A DNA stretch of 64,000 nt from Reclinomonas americana ATCC 50394 (Eukaryota; Jakobida; Jakobea; Jakobida): positions 744,001-808,000 of the forward strand of contig PS015009.1 of NCBI GenBank assembly GCA_048213135.1, read 5' to 3'. The position numbers and the translations under genes are program-made. The notes under the pieces were generated by a model. That model was not told the DNA's origin and did no database searches. It was given only the letters and a program-made list of their open reading frames with translations. Position 1 is the stretch's first letter. Each line of letters opens with the position of its first letter. This document shows positions 25,857 through 34,296 of the stretch, piece by piece.

Positions 25857-27413
25857 TTAAAACCAGGAAGAACTTTTCTTCTTACTGCGGCCCCCCAGTC
25901 CTAAAGCGCCTAAAATAGACCTCACAATGGTGTTCCCGGCAGTCCGGGCCATACTTTTTACCACGGTATTATTGGTAATCTTCTCAAAAGTGGAGGGTTC
26001 TTCCTTTCCTTTTTTGGGTTTTTCCTCTTTTTCCGATTCTTCGGCTGTTTTTTCGGCGGCTTCCTGCAGTTTGGCGGTCAGCATTTCATAAGCACTCTGG
26101 CTGTCGATGGCCTGGTTGTACTTGGCCACCAGTTTCGACTTACCGGTAATGGCAGCGATCTCGTCATTGGTCAGCACATCCATACGGCTGCGGGGCGAGC
26201 ACAGCATCGTATGCGCCAATGGTGTGGGAATACCTTTTTCATTGAGCAGGGTGACCAGCGCTTCGCCTATGCCTAACTGTGTGATGAGGTCCTCCGTTTT
26301 ATAAAAAGCAGTCTCGGGATAGTTCTCCGATGTTTGTTTGATCACTTTACGGTCAGCCGCGGTAAAGGCCCTCAGCGCATGCTGCACTTTCAGACCCAAC
26401 TGGGCCAATACGCTGGCGGGCACATCCATGGGGTTTTGTGTACAGAAGAAAATGCCGATGCCTTTGGAACGGATCAGTTTTACAATGGTTTCTATTTGTT
26501 GTAAGAGTGCATCATTCGCTTCCTGGAAAATAAGATGGGCCTCATCAATGAACATCACCAGTTTGGGTTTGTCCATATCCCCTTCTTCCGGGCAGGTGGC
26601 GTACAATTCGGCCAGGAGCTGCAGCATGAACGTGGAAAACAGCTTGGGCCTGTCCTGCAGATCGGTCACCCGCAGGATGTTGACCATACCCCGGCCATCG
26701 TCGCTGATGCGCATAAGGTCATCTACTTCAAAACTCTTCTCGCCAAAAAAGATGTCGGCCCCCTGCTGTTGCAGCTCAATTACTTTACGCAGGATGGTAC
26801 CGGTTGACGAAGTGGATATTTTACCATAGGTCTTTTCCAGTTCCTCTTTGCCTTCGTCGCCGATGTATTGCAGTACTTTGATAAAATCTTTCAGGTCGAG
26901 CAGGGGTAGCTGGCTGTCGTCGCAGTACTTGAAGATCATCGCCACTACGCCGCCCTGGGTATCGTTCAGTCCCAGTATCTTGCTCAGCAGCACTGGTCCG
27001 AACTCACTCACCGTTGCCCGCAGGTGTATGCCCTGCTGCCCGCTGAGGGTCATCAGTTCCGACGGGAAGGCCACCGGCTGATAGGTCATATTCAGTTTCT
27101 GATAGCGGTCCGTTACTTTATCATTCACAGCCCCCATAGCCGCAATACCGCTGAGGTCGCCCTTAATGTCCATCAGCAGCACGGGCACGCTGTTATCGCT
27201 CAGGAATTCGCTGATCATCTGGAGGGTCTTTGTTTTACCGGTACCCGTGGCCCCGGCGATCAAACCGTGGCGGTTCATGGTTTTAAGCGGCAGGTAGATC
27301 TCCGCTTCGGGCACCACTTGTCCATCGAGCATGGCCGCGCCGATTTTTACATGTTCACCCTTAAATGTATAGCCATCTTTAATGGCCTGGAGAAATTCTT
27401 CTTTAGCAGGCAT
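25857..27413 (-). CDS. HerA-like ATPase (DUF853 family)
   Basis: 518 residues. Walker A AGATGTGKTKTL (about 53-64), Walker B KLVMFIDEAHLIFQ and FFCTQNPMDVPASVLAQLG, followed by an arginine-finger-like segment near SPRSRMDV. This is the HerA/FtsK-superfamily DUF853 group; a DNA-translocating role is likely from homology but the cellular task is unknown. The C-terminus has a charged Lys/Glu linker (KTAEESEKEEKPKKGKEE) and a tail rich in Gly, Ser and Lys. No NurA nuclease partner is adjacent. Confidence 0.88.
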   Translation of the reverse strand: MPAKEEFLQAIKDGYTFKGEHVKIGAAMLDGQVVPEAEIYLPLKTMNRHGLIAGATGTGKTKTLQMISEFLSDNSVPVLLMDIKGDLSGIAAMGAVNDKVTDRYQKLNMTYQPVAFPSELMTLSGQQGIHLRATVSEFGPVLLSKILGLNDTQGGVVAMIFKYCDDSQLPLLDLKDFIKVLQYIGDEGKEELEKTYGKISTSSTGTILRKVIELQQQGADIFFGEKSFEVDDLMRISDDGRGMVNILRVTDLQDRPKLFSTFMLQLLAELYATCPEEGDMDKPKLVMFIDEAHLIFQEANDALLQQIETIVKLIRSKGIGIFFCTQNPMDVPASVLAQLGLKVQHALRAFTAADRKVIKQTSENYPETAFYKTEDLITQLGIGEALVTLLNEKGIPTPLAHTMLCSPRSRMDVLTNDEIAAITGKSKLVAKYNQAIDSQSAYEMLTAKLQEAAEKTAEESEKEEKPKKGKEEPSTFEKITNNTVVKSMARTAGNTIVRSILGALGLGGRSKKKSSSWF

Positions 27414-27435
27414 GGTAGTGATTTTATAGCGGGAA

Positions 27436-27563
27436 AATTACGAATTACTAATTACGAATTGGTAATTTAATAGTTAATGAGACATCCCGGCAGCGGCAGG
27501 CATAATACCAACCCGTATTTCCAGGTCGTAATCCGTAATTGGTCATTCGTAATTCGTAATTCC
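27436..27563. repeat. inverted AATTACGAATTA repeats
   Basis: AATTACGAATTA (27436-27447) is exactly inverted at 27550-27561, and each side carries additional related words (ATTACGAATTGGTAATTT on the left, CGTAATCCGTAATTGG on the right). The rest of the 349-bp gap between the divergent HerA-like and M16 genes holds the M16 promoter and nothing else I can identify. Confidence 0.55.
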
Positions 27564-27620
27564 CGTCCTTCTCCCGCTGGGCCACGTTTTTCCCCTTTCA
27601 TCAATAACCTGTTAATAGTT

Positions 27621-27650
27621 TTTGATGCTATCGCAAACTGGCTATTTTTG
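27621..27650 (+). promoter_or_regulatory. full Bacteroidota promoter for M16 pair
   Basis: -33 element TTTG (27621-27624), 18-nt spacer and -7 element TATTTTTG (27643-27650), the best complete promoter in the window. The predicted leader is about 105 nt to the M16 ATG. Confidence 0.6.
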
Positions 27651-27762
27651 CGCCTGTATCTTACATGTATAGACCATGAAATGAGCTGTTCGCAGCCGGC
27701 CGGGACACCAACCGGGCGATAACAGTACATTCCATCCGGCCAAAACAAAAAAATCTAACAGA

Positions 27763-29073
27763 ATGAAAAAAGGAATTCTCTACCTGTCCCTCCTGGCAAC
27801 AGGTTTATCTGCCACTGCGCAGAAAGTGGCTTTTACCGAGTACAACCTGAAGAACGGGTTGCATGTGGTATTGCACCAGGACAAATCGGCGCCGGTGGTG
27901 GCCGTATCGGTAATGTACCATGTGGGCAGCAAGGATGAGCAGCCCAACCGTACTGGTTTCGCCCACTTCTTTGAGCACCTGCTTTTTGAAGGCAGCGACA
28001 ACATCAAACGCGGTGAGTTCATGAAGATCGTAAGCGCCAACGGCGGGCAGAACAATGCCAACACGTCGCAGGATCGTACTTTCTATTATGAAGTATTCCC
28101 TTCTAACCAGCTGGCCACGGGCCTTTGGCTGGAAAGCGAACGCATGATGCACCCCGTGATCAACGAGATTGGTGTGAAAACACAGAATGAAGTGGTGAAG
28201 GAAGAGAAAAGGCTGCGGGTAGACAACCAGCCCTACGGCAACTTCCTGAGCGAGATCATGAAAAGGCTTTTTGTGAAACACCCGTACCGCTGGGTACCCA
28301 TCGGCAGCATGGCCGACCTGGACGCCGCAACACTGCAGGAGTTCCAGGCCTTCAACAAAAAATTCTATACCCCGCAGAACGCTGTACTGGTTATTGCAGG
28401 TGACATCGATATTGCCAACACTAAAAAACTGGTAGAAAGTTATTTCGCCGACATCCCCGCCGGTACCCCGGTAGTGAAAACCAAGTTTGTGGAGGACCCT
28501 ATCACCAAACCGATCATCGATACCGCTTACGATAACAACATCCAGATACCGGCCATCATGACGGCCTACCGCATCCCCGGTATGACCAGCAGGGAATCGG
28601 TTGTACTGGAAATGGCTTCGGCCGTACTGAGCCAGGGCGCCAGCAGCCGCATGTATAAGAAAATGGTGGATGACAAAAAGAACGCTCTCCAGGTAGGTAC
28701 CTTCAATTTCTCCCTGGAAGATTATGGCGCTTATATCGCTTATGCCCTGCCCAATTCAGAAACGCCGCTGGATACCCTGCTGAAAGATATGGATGAAGAA
28801 GTGCTGAAACTGCAGACACAGCTCATCAGCGAACAGGAATTCCAGAAACTGCAGAACCAGTTTGAGAATGATTTCCTCGACAAGAACACCCGTATGCTGG
28901 GCGTGGCCGAGAACCTGGCCGGAGGCTATACTTTCCATAACAAGAATACCAATAAGATCAATACGGAACTGGACGAGATCAGGAAAGTGACCCGCCAGGA
29001 CATCCAGAACGCGGCCAGGAAATACCTGAACCCCAAACAAAGGGTGATACTGTATTACCTGCCTAAAAAATAA
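27763..29073 (+). CDS. M16 zinc peptidase, catalytically complete
   Basis: 436 residues with signal peptide MKKGILYLSLLATGLSATAQ. The inverted zinc motif HFFEH (H68-x-x-E71-H72) and the downstream Glu in NEVVKEEKRLR are present, so the subunit should be active. Two M16 halves follow the pattern of processing-peptidase beta-like subunits; periplasmic location is expected. Followed 39 bp later by a related gene lacking the motif, the classic active/inactive heterodimer arrangement. Confidence 0.93.
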   Translation: MKKGILYLSLLATGLSATAQKVAFTEYNLKNGLHVVLHQDKSAPVVAVSVMYHVGSKDEQPNRTGFAHFFEHLLFEGSDNIKRGEFMKIVSANGGQNNANTSQDRTFYYEVFPSNQLATGLWLESERMMHPVINEIGVKTQNEVVKEEKRLRVDNQPYGNFLSEIMKRLFVKHPYRWVPIGSMADLDAATLQEFQAFNKKFYTPQNAVLVIAGDIDIANTKKLVESYFADIPAGTPVVKTKFVEDPITKPIIDTAYDNNIQIPAIMTAYRIPGMTSRESVVLEMASAVLSQGASSRMYKKMVDDKKNALQVGTFNFSLEDYGAYIAYALPNSETPLDTLLKDMDEEVLKLQTQLISEQEFQKLQNQFENDFLDKNTRMLGVAENLAGGYTFHNKNTNKINTELDEIRKVTRQDIQNAARKYLNPKQRVILYYLPKK

Positions 29074-29112
29074 CCCTTTCGATCACATCATTCAAGTTCT
29101 AAAAACACGACA

Positions 29113-31197
29113 ATGAAAAAAATATTGATAGCAGCGCTGGGTGTATTTTGTTTACAACAGGGCTTTGCACAAACCAAAATAGACAGGTCCAAAAAACCTG
29201 TCGCCGGACCGGCCCCGGTGATCACCATCAAGGACCCGGCCATCTTCAACCTGCCCAATGGTATGACCGTACTGGTGGTTGAAAATCATAAGTTCCCTAA
29301 AGTAAGGGCATCGCTCACCATCGACGCGGGCCCGATCTACGAAGGTAAAAAAGCCGGTGTACTGGATATGATGGGACAGATGCTGGGCGAAGGCACCACT
29401 TCCATGACCAAGGATAAATTTGATGAGGCAGTGGATGCGATCGGCGCCGATGTAAACCTGAGCGCTTCCGGAGGCTCCGCGTCTGCACTTACCCGTTATT
29501 TTGAAAAAGCATTTATGCTGATGTCCGACGCGCTGCGCAACCCTTCTTTCCCGCAGGCTTCATTCGACAAGATCAAAACACAAACCCTTACCAGTTTGAA
29601 AAGCAGCGAGAAAAGCGCTTCCGCTATTTCCGCACGCGTGAATACGGCACTCAATTATGGTAAAGAAACCGCACAGGGCGAATTCACTACAGAAGAAAGT
29701 GTGAAAGCCCTGGTACTGGCCGATGTACAAACTGCCTACAAAGACTACATTACCCCATCACGTTCTTACCTCACTATCGTAGGCGACATCACCCCCGATG
29801 CGGCCAAAGCGCTGGTGACAAAAGCACTCGGCAGCTGGACAGGCAAACAACTGACGCTGGCTCCTGTTGGCAGTGTTAAGAACCCCGACAAAACTGAGAT
29901 CGATTTCGTGGACCTGCCTACTGCTGTACAGGGCGAACTGAATATGGGCAACGTGGTGAACAACCCCATGAATGGTACGGATTATTTCCCGCTGTTGCTG
30001 GCCAACCAGATACTGGGTGGCGGCGCCGACAGTAAACTGTTCATGAACCTCCGCGAAAAACACGGCTTTACCTACGGAAGCTACTCATCTATTGGCAGCG
30101 GCCGCTTCCAAAGCCTGTTCAGGGCGTCTGCAGCGGTTCGTACCGATAAGGTGGACAGTGCCATTAACGAAATCGCTCACGAGATCATTAATATGAGGGA
30201 CGGCAACATCACTCCAGAAGAACTCAATACCGCCAAAGCCATCTACAACGGTTCATTCGCCCTGCGCATGGAGAACCCGGCGGTAACGGCGAGCTATGCT
30301 TCCAACATCCTCATTAATAACCTGCCCAAGGATTTCTATTCTACTTACCTGCAAAAGATCAACGCGGTTACCATCGACGATATCAAAAGAGTAGCGAAGA
30401 ACTACTTCAATGAAACCAATTCCCGTATCGTAATCGTGGGCAACGGTGATAAGATACTGCCTAACCTGGCCAAGCTCGGTTTCCCGATCAAGAAATACGA
30501 CAAGTTCGCTAATCCTGTAGTGGATAAGCCTAAAGATGTGAATGTGAATGAAACTGTAAAAACAAGCGATGCCATTTCGGCTTACGATGTTGTAGAGAAT
30601 TATCTTAAAGCGATGGGCGGTAAAGATGAGGTTAAAAAAGTGAATACCATTCTTACCAATATGACCATGGCCATTGGCGGCAGGGATTTTGCCGGCATCA
30701 ATAAAGCGATGAACCCCAGCAAGAGCGTAACGGAGATGAAGATGGGGCCTATGACCGTATACAAATCTTCTTTCAATGGCGTTACCGGTTACACATCGCA
30801 AATGGGTCCGAAAAAAGATATGACGCCCGACGAGATCAAGGAAGCGCTGGATGAGAGAGGGGTGATCAACCAATTGCACTACAACAGCGCTGATTTCAAA
30901 ACCGACTACCTGGGCACCGGTAAAGCCGGCAGCGAAGATTGCTATAAAATAAAAGTGGTGAAACCCAGCGGTAAGGTTGCTGTGGAATTCTACGCCATCA
31001 AAAGCGGCCTCCTGCTGAAAGAAGAAAGCATCAACAAAGAAGGTCAGTCGTCTACTGTTGAGTACAATGATTACAGGAAGGTAGGCAACTACATGTTCCC
31101 TTTCGAAATCATCCGTACTTCAGACGACCAGAGCTTTACCATGAAGATCAAAGAGATCAAAATAAATGAAGGGGTTACGGAAGATGATTTCAAATAA
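29113..31197 (+). CDS. M16 peptidase-like subunit lacking the zinc motif, with extra C-terminal domain
   Basis: 694 residues with signal peptide MKKILIAALGVFCLQQGFAQ. M16 fold (about 40-470), but the HxxEH position reads LDMMGQMLGEGT, so it is predicted inactive and pairs with the preceding active subunit. A glycine-rich loop (GGGADSKLFMNLREKHGFTYGSYS) is retained, as in alpha-type subunits. Residues about 490-694 form an additional beta-rich domain starting at AYDVVENYLKAMGGKDEV that resembles LolA-like or outer-membrane lipoprotein-sorting folds. Ends at a strong terminator. Confidence 0.9.
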   Translation: MKKILIAALGVFCLQQGFAQTKIDRSKKPVAGPAPVITIKDPAIFNLPNGMTVLVVENHKFPKVRASLTIDAGPIYEGKKAGVLDMMGQMLGEGTTSMTKDKFDEAVDAIGADVNLSASGGSASALTRYFEKAFMLMSDALRNPSFPQASFDKIKTQTLTSLKSSEKSASAISARVNTALNYGKETAQGEFTTEESVKALVLADVQTAYKDYITPSRSYLTIVGDITPDAAKALVTKALGSWTGKQLTLAPVGSVKNPDKTEIDFVDLPTAVQGELNMGNVVNNPMNGTDYFPLLLANQILGGGADSKLFMNLREKHGFTYGSYSSIGSGRFQSLFRASAAVRTDKVDSAINEIAHEIINMRDGNITPEELNTAKAIYNGSFALRMENPAVTASYASNILINNLPKDFYSTYLQKINAVTIDDIKRVAKNYFNETNSRIVIVGNGDKILPNLAKLGFPIKKYDKFANPVVDKPKDVNVNETVKTSDAISAYDVVENYLKAMGGKDEVKKVNTILTNMTMAIGGRDFAGINKAMNPSKSVTEMKMGPMTVYKSSFNGVTGYTSQMGPKKDMTPDEIKEALDERGVINQLHYNSADFKTDYLGTGKAGSEDCYKIKVVKPSGKVAVEFYAIKSGLLLKEESINKEGQSSTVEYNDYRKVGNYMFPFEIIRTSDDQSFTMKIKEIKINEGVTEDDFK

Positions 31198-31213
31198 CTC
31201 TTTTACAACTATA

Positions 31214-31246
31214 AAAAAAGCCCGGTCAGTTGGCCGGGCTTTTTTA
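31214..31246 (+). terminator. rho-independent terminator after M16 pair
   Basis: GCCCGG/CCGGGC stem with an 8-nt loop, flanked by AAAAAA and TTTTTT. Confidence 0.85.
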
Positions 31247-31251
31247 TGCCT

Positions 31252-31259
31252 TAATTTTG
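31252..31259 (+). promoter_or_regulatory. -7 box TAATTTTG 4 nt before MauG-type gene
   Basis: Exact TAnnTTTG word ending 4 nt before the ATG at 31264, just after the upstream terminator; predicted leaderless. Confidence 0.55.
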
Positions 31260-31263
31260 CGGG

Positions 31264-32223
31264 ATGAAGTTTTTTTATCCTCTTTTGTTCATGATCCTTG
31301 CAGTGGCGTTATGTGCCTTTGCATTAGGAGAGCAACAACCGCCCCCGGCCTATACCAGGGCGGCACTCGGAAAAAAACTGTTCAACGATAAAATACTATC
31401 CCTTGATTCTTCCATAAGTTGCGCCAGTTGCCATAAACCCGGTTTCGCTTTCGCCGACACGGCTGCTTTCAGCAAAGGCATCGGCGGTAAGCTTACTTCA
31501 AGAAATGTGCCTTCGGTACTGAACATGAAAAACCGGCCTTACTATTTCTGGGACGGGCGTGCGGCTTCGCTGGACATACAATCGCTGATGCCGATCGAGA
31601 ATCCCGATGAGATGGGACTGCCTGTTGCCGAAGCGGTACAACGCCTGAATCAATCGAAGGTATACCGGCAGCTTTTTTTGCAGGTGTTCAGGCAAACACC
31701 TAACCGCGACAACCTTGCCGCGGCGCTTTCCGCCTATGAACGTACGCTGGAAACCGTTGACAGCCGTTTCGACGACTGGAGCAATGGCCTGGGCAAATTA
31801 ACCGCATCCGAAGAAAGAGGGCGGCAGCTTTTCATCGGCTCCAAAGCCAAATGTTTTGATTGTCATGCACAGGAAGATTTTACTACGGATGAGTTTCGCA
31901 ATATCGGCCTGTACGATGACTGGAAACTCACCGACGCGGGCCTGTTCAATATAACCGGTAAAGAAGAAGACAAAGGGAAATTCAAAATACCCGGTCTCCG
32001 CAACGTGGCCGTTACCGCCCCTTATATGCACAACGGCATGTTCCGCACCCTGGAACAGGTGATCGATTATTACAATGACCCCTCGGCTTTTGTAATGGAC
32101 CCCATCAATATCGATCCGCTCCTGAAAAGACCACTTGGCCTTACCGACCGGGAAAAGAAGGACCTGGTGGCCTTTTTGAAGTCGCTTACAGATAAAAGGT
32201 ATCGGGTATCAGGTATAAAGTAG
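31264..32223 (+). CDS. di-heme cytochrome c peroxidase / MauG family
   Basis: 319 residues, N-terminal hydrophobic signal (FFYPLLFMILAVALCAFALG). Two heme attachment sites: CASCH (C53-C56-H57) and CFDCH (about residue 198). The first is followed by the conserved KPGFAFAD; later come FKIPGLRNVAVTAPYMHNGMF and GLTDREKKDLVAFLKSL. It belongs to the bacterial CcP/MauG family, periplasmic, reducing peroxide or oxidising a protein partner. No cytochrome partner or MbnP-like gene is adjacent. The stop codon lies inside one arm of a 23-bp inverted repeat. Confidence 0.92.
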   Translation: MKFFYPLLFMILAVALCAFALGEQQPPPAYTRAALGKKLFNDKILSLDSSISCASCHKPGFAFADTAAFSKGIGGKLTSRNVPSVLNMKNRPYYFWDGRAASLDIQSLMPIENPDEMGLPVAEAVQRLNQSKVYRQLFLQVFRQTPNRDNLAAALSAYERTLETVDSRFDDWSNGLGKLTASEERGRQLFIGSKAKCFDCHAQEDFTTDEFRNIGLYDDWKLTDAGLFNITGKEEDKGKFKIPGLRNVAVTAPYMHNGMFRTLEQVIDYYNDPSAFVMDPINIDPLLKRPLGLTDREKKDLVAFLKSLTDKRYRVSGIK

Positions 32224-32265
32224 CAAGATAGAACCATTCTCGTCTTGCTACTTTATACCTGATAC
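32206..32265. repeat. 23-bp perfect inverted repeat overlapping MauG-type stop codon
   Basis: Arms 32206-32228 and 32243-32265 are exact reverse complements (core GGTATAAAGTAGCAAGA) separated by 14 nt. The TAG stop is at 32221-32223 inside the left arm, so the last five codons are encoded by the repeat. No T-run follows. Confidence 0.75.
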
Positions 32266-32358
32266 TCACTACTATTCATCGGTTTAACAAAAAATTAGGC
32301 ACTATATTCGCTACAGAAAAAATGAATTAATTTTATTTGCCACTAAACCTTATTAAAA

Positions 32359-33057
32359 ATGGAAGCAGCAAAACCTAAGATTTTACTTTGTGAAGATGAT
32401 AATAACCTTGGACTGGTACTGAAGAATTACCTGGAACTGAATGATTATGATGTAACCCTGGAACGGGATGGCCGCCTGGGACTGGCTGCTTTTCAGCGTG
32501 AACGTTTCGACATCTGCCTGCTTGACGTAATGATGCCCAACATGGATGGTTTTACCCTGGCAGAAGAGATCCGCGACGTGAACCCCGATGTTCCCCTTTT
32601 CTTCCTCAGCGCGAAAACGATGAAGGACGACATTATCCAGGGCTACAAACTGGGTGCCGATGATTATATCACCAAACCTTTCGACAGTGAAGTACTGCTG
32701 CACAAAATAAAAGCCATTCTCAAACGCAACGAAGAAATGCACCGTGAAGAAGTAAACGCGGAATTCGACCTGGGCAAATACCATTTCAATCCCCGCCTGC
32801 GTGAATTGAGCATTAACGGTAAAGTACAGACGCTGTCGCCCAAGGAAAATGAATTGCTCAAAATGCTGAGCGAATACAAGAATGACCTGCTGAGCCGTGA
32901 AGTGGCTTTGAAGAAGATATGGGGCAGCGACACTTATTTCAATGGCCGCAGTATGGACGTTTATATCGCCAAACTCCGCAAATACCTGAAAGAAGACCCG
33001 TCTATCGAGATCGTGAATATTCACGGCAACGGGTTCAGGCTGGTGGTTTCTGATTAA
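32359..33057 (+). CDS. OmpR/PhoB-type response regulator, orphan
   Basis: 232 residues. Receiver with acidic pair D13/D14, phospho-acceptor D56 in ICLLDVMMPNMDGF and Lys in DDYITKPF. Winged-helix DNA-binding domain at about 135-232 (LSPKENELLKML, MDVYIAKLRKYLKEDPSIEIVNIHGNGFRL). It resembles RprY-like regulators of Bacteroidota. No histidine kinase lies beside it, so the partner is elsewhere. Followed by a clear terminator. Confidence 0.92.
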   Translation: MEAAKPKILLCEDDNNLGLVLKNYLELNDYDVTLERDGRLGLAAFQRERFDICLLDVMMPNMDGFTLAEEIRDVNPDVPLFFLSAKTMKDDIIQGYKLGADDYITKPFDSEVLLHKIKAILKRNEEMHREEVNAEFDLGKYHFNPRLRELSINGKVQTLSPKENELLKMLSEYKNDLLSREVALKKIWGSDTYFNGRSMDVYIAKLRKYLKEDPSIEIVNIHGNGFRLVVSD

Positions 33058-33079
33058 GGCTAAGATTACACATGAATAC

Positions 33080-33109
33080 AGGGTCGTCTTTTGAAGACGG
33101 CCCTTTTTT
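33080..33109 (+). terminator. rho-independent terminator after OmpR-type regulator
   Basis: GGGTCGTCTT-TTG-AAGACGGCCC stem with one wobble pair, followed by TTTTTT. Confidence 0.8.
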
Positions 33110-33137
33110 ATTTCAACAACCGAATGATTGGTAATGC

Positions 33138-34172
33138 TTAACTGAAAAGCAGGTTGTCGGTTCCTCCTCCCGTAAACTTCTTCCCCAGGTGCTCATAAGC
33201 CCTCGCCGTGGCTTCCCTTCCCCTTGCTGTACGCTGAATAAAACCTTCCTGTATCAGGAAAGGTTCATACACTTCCTCAAGTGTGCCGGGCTCTTCCCCT
33301 ACAGCCGTAGCGATGGTGGTAATACCCACCGGTCCGCCTTTGAATTTTTCGATGATCGTGCTGAGGATACGGTTGTCCATTTCATCCAGCCCGTGCTTAT
33401 CTACATTCAGCGCTTTCAGTGCATGCTCCGTAATGGCGAGGTCAATAACACCATTGGACAACACCTGTGCAAAATCCCGTACGCGGCGCAGGAGTCCGTT
33501 GGCGATACGGGGCGTACCGCGGCTGCGGCGGGCTATTTCATCGGCGGCATCACCGGTAATACGTGTTCCCAGTATCTTGGCTGAACGCAGAATGATATTC
33601 CGCAATGTATTACCGTCATAATATTCCAGTCGGGATTTGATGCCGAAACGGCTGAGCAGCGGTGCTGTAAGCAGGCCACTCCTGGTGGTGGCGCCAATCA
33701 GGGTAAAAGGATTCAGGTTCAGCTGGATGCTGCGGGCATTGGGACCACTGTCGATCATAATGTCGATGCGGTAGTCTTCCATCGCAGCATACAGGTATTC
33801 CTCCACTACGGTGCTCAGGCGGTGTATTTCATCAATGAATAACACATCATTAGGTTCCAGGCTGGTGAGCAGCCCCGCCAGGTCGCCGGGTTTTTCAATC
33901 ACCGGGCCGCTGGTTTCTTTGATATTCACGCCCAGTTCATTGGCTACAATACGGCTTAACGTTGTTTTGCCCAGTCCCGGTGGTCCGTGAAAAAGGATGT
34001 GGTCCAGCGCCTCGCCCCTTTGCCTGGCCGCTTTTATGAAAATGCTGATGTTCTCTATGAGTTGCGGCTGGCCAGAAAAGTCGCTGATGGCCGACGGGCG
34101 GATGCTGTTCTCAAAGACGGCGTCTGCGGCGCTCATTCCACTCGATTCCTTATTTAAATTGGGATTGGCCAT
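33138..34172 (-). CDS. ruvB: RuvB Holliday junction helicase
   Basis: 344 residues. Branch-migration motor with RuvA/Ruv[20 protein letters not shown]-terminus, Walker [13 protein letters not shown], Walker [10 protein letters not shown], sensor [13 protein letters not shown], and the winged-helix arginine region [18 protein letters not shown]. Length matches the family. ATG 34172; a near -7 word (TAATTTTA) lies 4 nt upstream. Confidence 0.96.
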   Translation of the reverse strand: MANPNLNKESSGMSAADAVFENSIRPSAISDFSGQPQLIENISIFIKAARQRGEALDHILFHGPPGLGKTTLSRIVANELGVNIKETSGPVIEKPGDLAGLLTSLEPNDVLFIDEIHRLSTVVEEYLYAAMEDYRIDIMIDSGPNARSIQLNLNPFTLIGATTRSGLLTAPLLSRFGIKSRLEYYDGNTLRNIILRSAKILGTRITGDAADEIARRSRGTPRIANGLLRRVRDFAQVLSNGVIDLAITEHALKALNVDKHGLDEMDNRILSTIIEKFKGGPVGITTIATAVGEEPGTLEEVYEPFLIQEGFIQRTARGREATARAYEHLGKKFTGGGTDNLLFS

Positions 34173-34283
34173 AGCGTAAAATTAGCTGATTTTCGGCTGC
34201 CCGCCCTGCCTTTTGGGCCAGACCTCTTAAACAGGGATATCGCCATTAGTCAAAACAAGCTGTTTTTTCACTACTTTGGGGAG

Positions 34284-34291
34284 TAGTTTTG
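34284..34291 (+). promoter_or_regulatory. -7 box TAGTTTTG 5 nt before LytS kinase ATG
   Basis: Exact TAnnTTTG word ending 5 nt before ATG 34297; favours this start over an in-frame upstream one at 34276 and predicts a leaderless mRNA. Confidence 0.5.
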
Positions 34292-34296
34292 TCGTT

